In this document: positions 17,173-24,413 of the stretch, piece by piece
How positions within the stretch are numbered: position 1 is the first letter of the stretch
Layout: every line of letters begins with the position of its first letter
Source of the DNA: Citrobacter portucalensis
GTDB taxonomy: Bacteria; Pseudomonadota; Gammaproteobacteria; Enterobacterales; Enterobacteriaceae
DNA: 64,000 nt
Reading direction: 5' to 3'
Assembly: GCF_002042885.1 (NCBI RefSeq)
Contig: NZ_MVFY01000007.1
Location: forward strand, 215,488 to 279,487
Notes under the pieces: model-generated
Seen by the model: only the letters and a program-made list of their open reading frames with translations
The model's database searches: none
What the model was told of the DNA's origin: nothing
Program-made: the position numbers and the translations under genes

Positions 17173-18324
17173 ATGTCTTATAGAATGATATTAAATGAAA
17201 CCTCATATTTTGGCGTGGGTTCAATTAACGCTATCGTTGATGAAGTTAAAAAGCGAGGTTTTAAAAAAGCGCTGGTAGTTACTGACCACGATCTTATCCA
17301 GTTTAATGTAGCGACCAAGGTACTTGATATTCTTGATAGCGCAGGGTTGCCTTACCAAATTTTTGATAAGGTCATACCTAACCCTACGATTGACGTCGTG
17401 CAGCAAGGTGTTGAGGCATTTCGTCAGGCGGGGGCAGATTACCTGGTCGCTATTGGTGGCGGTTCACCGCAGGATACGTGCAAAGCGGTAGGGATAATCA
17501 TTAACAACCCTGAGTTTGCCGATGTCCGCAGCCTCGAAGGTGGGGCTGACACTAAAAATGCCGCTGTACCGATGATTGCCATTCCAACGACCGCGGGTAC
17601 GGCAGCTGAGGTGACTATTAACTATGTGATTACCGATGTAGAGAACCGACGTAAGTTCGTTTGCTATGATCCTCATGCTATTCCGGTCGTTGCCATTATT
17701 GATGCTGACATGATGGCCAGCATGCCGCCCAGTTTAAAAGCGGCAACCGGTGTTGACGCGCTGACTCATGCAATCGAAGGATATATTACGAAAGGGGCAT
17801 GGGAATTAACCGATACGCTTCATTTAAAGGCGATTGAGATGATAGGGCGTTCGCTACGCGGTTCGATACAGGGAGTCGCCCATGACGCTGAAGGCATGGC
17901 GGTGGGGCAGTATATTGCCGGGATGGGCTTTTCTAATGTCGGATTGGGCCTGGTGCATGGGATGGCCCATCCTCTGGGTGCATTCTATGGTACGCCACAC
18001 GGCGTCGCCAATGCAGTGCTATTGCCGCATATCATGGCATACAACGCCGAGTTTACAGGAGACAAATATCGCCAAATTGCACAGGCTTTGGGCAATACTC
18101 AGGCCATGGTGATGCCGATCGAAGAGGCGCGTCAGGCGGCCGTTGAAGCCGTGGCACAGCTTAACCGCGACGTAAATATTCCCGCCCGACTGCGCGATAT
18201 CGGCATGAAATATGAAGATATCGATGCTCTGGCAGCTGCGGCAATGGCGGACGTCTGTACAGGTGGAAACCCTCGAGATACTTGTATTGAAGAGATTAAG
18301 GCGTTGTACCGACAACTCTACTAA
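17173..18324 (+). CDS. Lactaldehyde reductase (FucO-like iron alcohol dehydrogenase)
   Basis: A 383-residue group III iron-dependent alcohol dehydrogenase, closely matching E. coli FucO as I remember it. NAD-binding GGGSPQDTCKA, then IPTTAGTAAEVTINYVITD and the metal region GVDALTHAIEGY and GLVHGMAHPLGAFYGTPHG are intact. FucO reduces L-lactaldehyde to L-1,2-propanediol at the end of fucose and rhamnose breakdown. Finding such a close homologue at the end of a dehydrogenase-lactonase-dehydratase-aldolase series is the main evidence that the operon's substrate is a 6-deoxyhexose. Last gene of the operon, followed by a strong hairpin. Confidence 0.88.
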   Translation: MSYRMILNETSYFGVGSINAIVDEVKKRGFKKALVVTDHDLIQFNVATKVLDILDSAGLPYQIFDKVIPNPTIDVVQQGVEAFRQAGADYLVAIGGGSPQDTCKAVGIIINNPEFADVRSLEGGADTKNAAVPMIAIPTTAGTAAEVTINYVITDVENRRKFVCYDPHAIPVVAIIDADMMASMPPSLKAATGVDALTHAIEGYITKGAWELTDTLHLKAIEMIGRSLRGSIQGVAHDAEGMAVGQYIAGMGFSNVGLGLVHGMAHPLGAFYGTPHGVANAVLLPHIMAYNAEFTGDKYRQIAQALGNTQAMVMPIEEARQAAVEAVAQLNRDVNIPARLRDIGMKYEDIDALAAAAMADVCTGGNPRDTCIEEIKALYRQLY

Positions 18325-18337
18325 TTTTTAACTTTCC

Positions 18338-18365
18338 ACATGACCGGTAGAAATACCGGTCATGT
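18338..18365. terminator. Strong hairpin between convergent fucO-like and GntR genes
   Basis: A perfect 12-base-pair stem (ACATGACCGGTA and TACCGGTCATGT) closed by a GAAA tetraloop. It sits between convergent genes and probably serves both; no long T tract follows on either strand. Confidence 0.7.
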
Positions 18366-18377
18366 TATATGCATAGC

Positions 18378-18989
18378 CTATTTAAAGCTGGAGAACAGGC
18401 GGTTGTAGGAGTTGTTGACGTGATGGGCAATGGCTTCACGGGTTTGTTCTATATCGCGGGCAATAATACCGGCGCAAATTTTCAAATGTTCTTTGGATGA
18501 ATCAATAATTGAATCATTTTTCATTTTGTCTGAACGCAGCATGCGTAACCGGTCATACATGAAGGTCAGCGTTTTAGTCACAATAGCGTTGTGGCAATCG
18601 GATAGCATTTGTTCATGTAGCTCGTTATCAGCTTCGAGTAATAAAGACACATTCGAATCATGAAAACCGACTTCAATTTTATCTTTAATTGTCTGGTAGC
18701 GTTGCGGGTCCTGGTTCTCCCATGACAAATTCAATACCATAATTTCAATGTCTTTTCGGATCTGGAAAATATCACGTATTTCACTGAGCGTAATGGGTTT
18801 AATGGTTTTCGTTTTATTTTTGGAAGGCTCAATCCAGCCTTCAGTCATCAGGCGAAACAAAGCTTCGCGCAGCGGCGTACGGCTGACATTAAGTTCCTGA
18901 CATAGCTCATTTTCTGAGATAGCCCCCACCAACTCATTGGCGATGATTTTGGCCTTCAATTGATGATATGTTTTTTCGCTGATGTTCAT
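18378..18989 (-). CDS. GntR-family (FCD) regulator of the sugar-acid operon
   Basis: A 203-residue regulator: an N-terminal GntR winged helix (YHQLKAKIIANELVGAISE, ELCQELNVSRTPLREALFRL) and an all-helical FCD effector domain with its metal or ligand residues (ADNELHEQM, SKEHLKICAG, IAHHVNN). FCD regulators bind sugar acids and similar carboxylates. It is convergent with the operon's last gene, and a palindrome that suits this family lies before the operon's first gene. The likely role is substrate-released repression, inferred. Confidence 0.82.
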   Translation of the reverse strand: MNISEKTYHQLKAKIIANELVGAISENELCQELNVSRTPLREALFRLMTEGWIEPSKNKTKTIKPITLSEIRDIFQIRKDIEIMVLNLSWENQDPQRYQTIKDKIEVGFHDSNVSLLLEADNELHEQMLSDCHNAIVTKTLTFMYDRLRMLRSDKMKNDSIIDSSKEHLKICAGIIARDIEQTREAIAHHVNNSYNRLFSSFK

Positions 18990-19073
18990 AGTCTGGCTTT
19001 AATGAGGGTCATAATCATGTTTAATGAGATACAAATTAGCCCCTTGTCACTATGAAATCAATGGGTAAGCCCG

Positions 19074-19083
19074 GTTGTACAAC
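19074..19083. promoter_or_regulatory. Palindrome GTTGTACAAC upstream of the GntR gene
   Basis: A perfect 10-base palindrome about 85 bases upstream of the GntR start. It resembles the ATTGTATACAAT box at 11716-11727, so autoregulation by GntR is possible. It also contains the TTGTACAA box found around bluR, so the match alone does not identify the binder. Confidence 0.4.
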
Positions 19084-19144
19084 GAATTAGCTCGTGTTTC
19101 AACGACTCAGTCAGCAGCACTAACAGCTGCCAGCGCGTCCACAT

Positions 19145-19345
19145 CCTTCTGCAGATGATGTTTTTTTACTCAGCGTGAAGAAACCAAATACCGGCGTTCA
19201 TACCACGATACTGGCCATCATTAAGAAACTCTCCTGACAATCCACCTTTGCAAACTCAACGTTGAATTTGGCTTAGTGGAAGAGATAGCCGTTAGCCAGT
19301 TTGATGAGGATGTATGCAGGTGGTCTTTTGGCCGCCATGTCTCTG
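19145..19345 (-). pseudogene. Decayed oligosaccharide:H+ symporter (LacY/CscB family) remnant
   Basis: The plus strand at 19147-19240 aligns by eye with the 3' end of cscB (from about 6343): both share CTTCTGC, GATGATGTTTTTT, CCAAATA, a CTGGCCAT segment and a CTGA near the end, with many substitutions. A second patch around 19250-19345 resembles the middle of such genes (TTGAATTTG) but is more doubtful. There is no open frame. It looks like the two joined ends of a permease gene after an internal deletion. It may be a former permease of this sugar operon or a second csc-like gene. Confidence 0.6.
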
Positions 19346-19455
19346 GCATTTACTCCTGATGAGGAGCGCTTTTTGTCCCTAAAAATTGTCCAATGCGACT
19401 AATGCTCAAATAAATTGTCGATTTCTCTAAAAAAAATGATCAGCGTGCCGATACA

Positions 19456-19497
19456 CTGACAGGATATGTCAGCATTTTATATATAATTCATGTCAGG
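19456..19497. promoter_or_regulatory. TGTCAG inverted/direct repeats upstream of the WYL gene
   Basis: CTGACA (19456-19461) and TGTCAG (19467-19472) form an inverted repeat, CTGACAGGATATGTCAG, with a further TGTCAGG at 19491-19497, 22 bases before the WYL regulator start. The repeats sit over the expected promoter, so they are a good candidate for autoregulation by the WYL protein. Confidence 0.5.
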
Positions 19498-19518
19498 AAA
19501 ACAGAAAAGTAGGTGCTT

Positions 19519-20439
19519 ATGGCTGATTCAGCAAGGAGTTGCTCAGCAGAACGTTTAGTCGATATCCTAATAGAGCTGCAAACTTGTGGCGTTGTGAATC
19601 GCTATCAGTTGATGAAGAAATTTAATATCACTGAACGAACGGTCTATCGTGATCTTAATATGCTTTCCTCCTTTATTGAGGGGTGTGGTGGAGGAGAGTA
19701 TCGATTAATACCGATTCGCGCGCAGAATAATAGCGCCTATGCCCTTCATGACCCACTGGCAAAGCTGCTGGACGCCGACGCGGTTTTTCCTGATAGAGAT
19801 GAGGATTTTTGGCTTAGCTTAGAAAAACGAGCGGTAGAACAGCATGTTAGAGTTCAGCTTGGTCGCCCTGAACATTCAGTCAGAAATGATTTGCGAAAGT
19901 ATTTTAACTTATTAGAAAAAGCGATTCAGAAAAACAGTGTCTGTCATATTTTATATAAAGACAAAACGCGCACCGTTCACCCTTATAAATTAGTTAACCA
20001 GAAAAATATTTGGTATCTGCTGGCGACCGAGGACGGAAAGCTAAAGTCTTTTTCGTTAAGTAAAATTCGATGGTTGGATATCCGGAAAGAGCATTTTACG
20101 GTCGATACCCCCACACTGTCATTAATTGATGAGCATCGCGATCCTTGGGTAAGTGAAGAGACGTTTGAGGTGCGGGTGCGTATTAAACACAGCATTGCTG
20201 GCTACTTCGCAAGACGAGATTTACTGCCTCAGCAAGAATTAGTGCGTGAAGAGAATGATGGCGTGACTTTGCTTTGCAAGGCAGCACATCAGAATCAAAT
20301 TATTCCATTAATTCTATTCTGGTTACCGAATATAGAAATTCTGGAACCGGAATGGTTGAAAAAAACGGTCATCAACATACTGCATAACTACATCACTGGC
20401 GATCGCGACTCTGTTCCTGTTCTGGAATGTGATGTGTAG
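19519..20439 (+). CDS. WYL-domain transcriptional regulator
   Basis: A 306-residue HTH-WYL regulator. The N-terminal winged helix (VDILIELQTCGVVNRYQLMK, then FNITERTVYRDLNML) is DeoR/YafY-like. The central WYL domain is literal (KNIWYLLATEDGKLKSFSLS). The C-terminal WCX region (EVRVRIKHSIAGYFARRDLL) ends with a long helix. Such proteins sense a ligand, often nucleic acid, and are common in bacterial defence loci. ATG at 19519; a GTG in frame at 19513 is less likely. It is 38 bases upstream of the next gene and leads the operon 19.5-23.5 kb. Confidence 0.85.
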   Translation: MADSARSCSAERLVDILIELQTCGVVNRYQLMKKFNITERTVYRDLNMLSSFIEGCGGGEYRLIPIRAQNNSAYALHDPLAKLLDADAVFPDRDEDFWLSLEKRAVEQHVRVQLGRPEHSVRNDLRKYFNLLEKAIQKNSVCHILYKDKTRTVHPYKLVNQKNIWYLLATEDGKLKSFSLSKIRWLDIRKEHFTVDTPTLSLIDEHRDPWVSEETFEVRVRIKHSIAGYFARRDLLPQQELVREENDGVTLLCKAAHQNQIIPLILFWLPNIEILEPEWLKKTVINILHNYITGDRDSVPVLECDV

Positions 20440-20477
20440 CGGGTAACAACGACTTATTGCACAGGAGATTTTTATTT

Positions 20478-21575
20478 ATGGCATTACCTTTCATTATTCT
20501 GGGCGTCGCGGCAGCGGCAACGGCGTTTGGTGGCAAAAAAGCTTATGATGGCTACCAGAAAAAATCAGAAGCCGACGATGTTTTAGATCGCGCGCAGCGT
20601 CGCTTTGATAAGCATAAAGAGAGCTTTGATCTGGCGAATGAAACAACGTCGAAAAAACTGGCCGAGCTGGGTGAAAAAGAACTGAAGATCGGTAAAGATT
20701 TCAATGAATTTAAAACGATTGCCGACGATCTGTTGGCGCGTATGGCTAAGGATGGGCATAAAGATCTTCGTCTGAAGGTACCGCAGCACAACATCAATAA
20801 AATTCAGAGTCTGGCGATTTCCGCTACGGAATACCTGACGACGGTCGTCGGTGCCGGGGTGTCCGGTGCTGCCGCTGGTTTTGCCGTGTACAGCGGTGTG
20901 ATGGCATTTGCCGCAGCGTCTACCGGTACGCCGATTGCCGCCCTGTCTGGTGCGGCGGCGTATAACGCCACAATGGCGGCTATTGGCGGCGGTTCTCTGG
21001 CCGCAGGCGGCTGGGGAATGGCGGGCGGTGCGATGGTACTTGGCGGCGCGGTAGTGGCTCCGTTGATTGCTATCGCAGGCTGGGCTTACGATAGCCATGC
21101 CGAAAAGGCGCTTAACAATGCTTATCAAAGCTCCCGTGAAGTGACAGCTGCGGTGGAAAAAATGAATGCGGCTGAAGCGCAGCTGACGAAGGTGCAGCAG
21201 TATGTAAATAGCATTTATGAATCAATAACCCGTATGCATGGCGTCTTTGTTCAACACTACTTTGAACCGCTGAAAGCGATGCATGCCATCATTGTTGAGC
21301 GTCATGAGAAGAATATAACCACTGAGATTAGTGAGTCGGAAGAGATCATGGCTATTATCGACCATGGTTATGAATTAGCCGCCATCATGACCGACGTGAT
21401 CACCACGCCGCTGTTCAAGCCGGTGACGCAGGAAAACGGTGAAGCTGTTATCGAAGATGGCGTGATCCAACTGCAGACCGACAGCAACGGTATGAACCTG
21501 CTGAACAAAGAGATTCTGGACGAAAAACTGGCGGTTTCTGCTTCTGAGTTTGACGCATTTTCTTCTCGTATTTAA
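20478..21575 (+). CDS. Unknown membrane-active protein: coiled coil, Gly/Ala-rich hydrophobic core, coiled coil
   Basis: A 365-residue protein I cannot assign. Residues 1-19 are hydrophobic (MALPFIILGVAAAATAFGG), a possible signal anchor. Residues 30-90 are charged, with heptad-like spacing. Residues 115-203 are a long Gly/Ala-rich hydrophobic block (VVGAGVSGAAAGFAVYSG, GGSLAAGGWGMAGGAMVLGG). Residues 205-290 are again helical and charged. A coiled coil-hydrophobic hairpin-coiled coil plan occurs in alpha pore-forming toxins and some membrane-remodelling proteins; any such role here is inference. ATG at 20478 after AGGAG. It sits between the WYL regulator and the HNH-like membrane protein, in one operon. 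Confidence 0.75.
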   Translation: MALPFIILGVAAAATAFGGKKAYDGYQKKSEADDVLDRAQRRFDKHKESFDLANETTSKKLAELGEKELKIGKDFNEFKTIADDLLARMAKDGHKDLRLKVPQHNINKIQSLAISATEYLTTVVGAGVSGAAAGFAVYSGVMAFAAASTGTPIAALSGAAAYNATMAAIGGGSLAAGGWGMAGGAMVLGGAVVAPLIAIAGWAYDSHAEKALNNAYQSSREVTAAVEKMNAAEAQLTKVQQYVNSIYESITRMHGVFVQHYFEPLKAMHAIIVERHEKNITTEISESEEIMAIIDHGYELAAIMTDVITTPLFKPVTQENGEAVIEDGVIQLQTDSNGMNLLNKEILDEKLAVSASEFDAFSSRI

Positions 21576-21621
21576 TCGACGCGCCGGGCGAATCTGCCCG
21601 GCATTGCTATGGGCGAGCACA

Positions 21622-23193
21622 ATGAACACAGCCAGGTTTGACTGGGGTGAAGAGTTACATCAGACGGTGGTTAAGAGTCTGACCACCTCTTTTGGGTTGG
21701 ATTTTCTCTTGCTGGAGGATAAACACGGCGGCGATGTGAATACCATTCATAACGCTCGCGAGGGAGTGTATGCCACCGACGCCGAGCGTCAACGGTACGA
21801 GCAACGTGAAGGGTATGATTCTCATCATTACCATAGCCACGAAAACTACATTGCCACCAACCGGGCGGGAAAAAAGGCGCACGAGGCCGGTACGTTGACC
21901 GATACCTACACCGGTGAGAAATTTGCGGCTAATGATAAAAAGAACCTCGACCATATTATTGCCGCCCATGAAATTCACAACGATCCAGGGCGTATCCTTG
22001 CCGAATGCGATGGTGCCGATCTGGCTAATGATTCATCAAATCTGACCTTCACGAATGAGTCGCTGAATAAGGCGAAGAAGGCGAAAACGATGGATGCCTT
22101 CGTGCAAACGCTACAAGAACAGCATGCTGTGACCACGCAGGAAATTGCCCGTTTACGCAGCCAACCAATGCTTTCCGAGCAAGAGCAAAAACAGCTGAAT
22201 AAGCTGGAAAATAAAGCCGCCGCCGATTTTGAACGGATGAAAGAGGCCGACAAAAAGGCGCGGGCAAAATACAACAGTACGATCAATCAGGAATATTATA
22301 CCAGCAGTAAGTTTGCGAAGAATGTCGCCACCGCCACAATGAACAATGCGTTTCGCATGGGAACGCGGCAGATGTTGGGACTGATTCTGGCAGAGACCTG
22401 GTTTGAGTTCCGCGCGCGTATTCCCGTGATGTTTGAGAAGCATCGTCATTCATTCGATGCCGGAGACTTCCTGCAAGATGCGGCGGAGGCATTACGCGCA
22501 GTCTGGCAGCGAGTGCAGGGTAAATTCAGCACTTTCCTGACGTCCTTTAAAGACGGAGCCATCGGTGGCGTGCTCTCCAGCATTACGACGACGCTCTTCA
22601 ATATCTTCTTTACGACTAAGAAGATGATGGTGCGCCTGATTCGTGAGATGTGGAACAATTTGGTACAGGCCTTTAAAGTTATGGTCTTTAACCCTGAAGG
22701 CTTAGCGCCGGGGCAGCTCGCTAAAGCGGTAAGCAAGCTGGTGGCTGCGGGTGTGGCCGTGGCTGCTGGTGTGGTGGTTAACGAAGCTTTAGCCAAGATG
22801 CTCGTCTTTCCTTTTGGTCCGGAACTGGCCGCTTTCTGCGGTGCGCTGGCGACAGGTATTCTGACGCTGGTAATGAACTACTTCCTGGAACACAGCGCAT
22901 TGATGAAAAAGGTCTGGGCGTTTCTGGATACGTTTAAAGATAAGTATCAGAAAGCACTAGAGTATTATCAACAGGTGAATGCTGAACTCGATCGTTATCT
23001 ACTGGAGCTTTCGGCGTTAGAGTTTGCTATTGATACGTCAGCGTTATCGCGTTTCTCGCTGCATCTTAACGCGGTGAACAGTGAAATTGAGCGTGGTTTG
23101 TTGCTGCGTGCAGAGGTTGAGCGCCGAAATATTGCGCTACCGTTTGAAGCAGGGAATACCCGCTCTGTACGTAGCTGGTTAAGTAAGCTATGA
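21622..23193 (+). CDS. Unknown protein: HNH-like N-terminal motif plus membrane segments
   Basis: A 523-residue protein without a named relative that I recognise. The N-terminal third contains NLDHIIAAHEIHND (D110, H111) followed by DLANDSSNLTFTNESLNK (N140, N149), which fits the His...Asn...His/Asn layout of HNH nucleases, preceded by a His-rich stretch (SHHYHSHE). A charged coiled coil follows (about 150-215). The C-terminal half has amphipathic helices and hydrophobic segments (VAAGVAVAAGVVVNEAL, FCGALATGILTLVMNYFLE). ATG at 21622; a longer frame from 21550 would overlap the upstream gene. It ends in a four-base overlap with the Cys-cluster gene. Nuclease activity is a hypothesis. Confidence 0.75.
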   Translation: MNTARFDWGEELHQTVVKSLTTSFGLDFLLLEDKHGGDVNTIHNAREGVYATDAERQRYEQREGYDSHHYHSHENYIATNRAGKKAHEAGTLTDTYTGEKFAANDKKNLDHIIAAHEIHNDPGRILAECDGADLANDSSNLTFTNESLNKAKKAKTMDAFVQTLQEQHAVTTQEIARLRSQPMLSEQEQKQLNKLENKAAADFERMKEADKKARAKYNSTINQEYYTSSKFAKNVATATMNNAFRMGTRQMLGLILAETWFEFRARIPVMFEKHRHSFDAGDFLQDAAEALRAVWQRVQGKFSTFLTSFKDGAIGGVLSSITTTLFNIFFTTKKMMVRLIREMWNNLVQAFKVMVFNPEGLAPGQLAKAVSKLVAAGVAVAAGVVVNEALAKMLVFPFGPELAAFCGALATGILTLVMNYFLEHSALMKKVWAFLDTFKDKYQKALEYYQQVNAELDRYLLELSALEFAIDTSALSRFSLHLNAVNSEIERGLLLRAEVERRNIALPFEAGNTRSVRSWLSKL

Positions 23194-23456
23194 CGCTCAC
23201 GCCCGCGTTTCCCTGTAACCAGTGTGGCGCTTGTTGTCGCCACGTCGATCGCGCCAGTGAAACGCAGTTTCTTGATCGCGGTGACGGCATTTGTCGTCAC
23301 TATCAGATGGAGACAAAGCTGTGCGCGATTTATGAAACACGTCCGCTTATTTGCCAGGTAGAAAAGCAGTATCAGCTTAACTACCAACAGCAATATAGCT
23401 GGCAGGAGTTCATTACGCTTAATCGTGAAGCGTGTTTAATTCTGGAGAAAATGTAG
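23190..23456 (+). CDS. YkgJ-family cysteine cluster protein
   Basis: An 88-residue protein with the CxxCGxCC metal-binding pattern of the YkgJ/CxxCxxCC family (PCNQCGACCRH) and three further Cys (DGICRHY, TKLCAIY, PLICQV). Seven Cys in this spacing suggest a zinc or iron-sulfur cluster. Its ATG overlaps the stop of the preceding gene (ATGA), so it is translationally coupled to it and part of the WYL-led operon. The role is unknown; family members are mostly uncharacterised. Confidence 0.82.
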   Translation: MTLTPAFPCNQCGACCRHVDRASETQFLDRGDGICRHYQMETKLCAIYETRPLICQVEKQYQLNYQQQYSWQEFITLNREACLILEKM

Positions 23457-23516
23457 GGCGGTGTGCTTCACGAAGGGGTCAGGGTCAATATGTACTCATT
23501 ATGGAGTTGGCTCGCT

Positions 23517-23560
23517 TTCGTAATGCGAAGGTCGTAGGTTCGACTCCTATTATCGTGCCA
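23517..23560 (+). pseudogene. 3' fragment of a tRNA-Thr(CGT) gene (thrW-like), probable att-site relic
   Basis: From the anticodon loop (TTCGTAATGCGAAGG) through the T arm (GGTTCGACTCC) to TATTATCG this matches E. coli thrW as I remember it, ending TGCCA instead of GCACCA. The 5' half is not recognisable as a cloverleaf, so it is not a working tRNA. thrW is a common integration target of P4-type elements, and an integrase remnant lies 150 bases on. Best read as an attachment-site duplicate carried here. Confidence 0.65.
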
Positions 23561-23713
23561 TTTAAATCAATAGGTTACAGTTTATTATTTGCATATAATC
23601 TTACTGTTTTCTCTCCCGCGTACTTACTGGCGTACTTATTTAGCATGGCATAGCTGAGTGTCATGTTCCCGTTCTCAAATAAATTCAGACCCTACAAACT
23701 ATTCCCTTCATAG

Positions 23714-23926
23714 GCTACTAAGAAGCCAATCCAACAGAAGTATCTAACTGAAAACTCATTGCGTTTACATGAAAGTGGTCAAATGCTTGATATACCTCAT
23801 TGGACGTCCCATGATCTGTGCCGTACTGTACGGACAGGGCTATCTCGTTTGCAATGTCCAAACGAGGTAGCTGAGGCTATATTGGGGCATATGCGTGGCG
23901 GCGTTGAAGGTATTAGGATTTACTGA
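23714..23926 (+). pseudogene. C-terminal remnant of a P4-type tyrosine integrase
   Basis: An open stretch of about 70 codons reads PHWTSHDLCRTVRTGLSRLQ, then CPNEVAEAILGHMRGGVEG, then a stop. This is the HxLR...GH segment of phage integrases; the conserved Arg next to HDL is Cys here and the Tyr-containing tail is lost. No intact N-terminal part is present. It supports past integration at thrW. Its end overlaps the fidL-like gene's end on the other strand. Confidence 0.8.
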
Positions 23927-24413
23927 CACATAAAAGTGATGGTGAAAAAATGTTGCCTATCAAATATGCATTTTGAAGTTTTGATACATGCATTCGTTTC
24001 TCTGGTTCAGAGCTATCGTAGATGGCTTTAGTAAAAAAATCATCAGGCATTGTGTCAGCTGATTTCTTTCTCAGTCGTGCTTCAGAAAGCCTTACGGTGC
24101 CAGAATCTAGCATCACGTATTCAAACGCAATGGTACGCTGGACGCTACTTTTCCCAACGCCATGCTCTCCTGTTTCCGTAACGACACCAGAAAAATCAAC
24201 CTCACCGGATCCGTCTTTATAAATCTGAACGTATACACTGCCATTGAATTTCACCCCATGAGGTAATTCTGGCATCGAGATCGTCGATACACAGTTGATG
24301 CTTATCCCATTATTGGGTGCCCAGTCAGCGATTCCTGTCGCGCGAACAGCAATTGCTGAAATAAACGCAATTGCTGAGACGCTTATCAGTGTTTTTTTCT
24401 TATTAATTTTCAT
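23913..24413 (-). CDS. FidL-like membrane protein
   Basis: A 166-residue protein with an N-terminal membrane helix (KKTLISVSAIAFISAIAV) and a periplasmic domain containing two Cys (SINCVST, SLLCVSKS). The layout matches Salmonella SPI-3 fidL, which lies next to marT and misL; the protein similarity is from memory and modest. The ATG at 24413 overlaps the end of the marT-like gene by 11 bases, so the pair is co-transcribed. A role as partner of the membrane-bound MarT-like regulator is plausible but not shown. Confidence 0.7.
   Translation of the reverse strand: MKINKKKTLISVSAIAFISAIAVRATGIADWAPNNGISINCVSTISMPELPHGVKFNGSVYVQIYKDGSGEVDFSGVVTETGEHGVGKSSVQRTIAFEYVMLDSGTVRLSEARLRKKSADTMPDDFFTKAIYDSSEPEKRMHVSKLQNAYLIGNIFSPSLLCVSKS

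Noticed and set aside
19513..23456. Assigning the WYL operon to a named defence system such as Zorya, BREX or a CBASS
   Set aside because: The hallmark proteins of those systems (MotA/B-like motor, phosphatase/methylase set, nucleotide cyclase) are absent.
23500..23560. An intact tRNA gene
   Set aside because: Only the 3' half from the anticodon loop onward matches tRNA-Thr(CGT); acceptor and D arms cannot be formed.
23432..23653. A 73-codon frame over the tRNA-Thr fragment
   Set aside because: It reads through the tRNA-like bases and has no ribosome site or known product.
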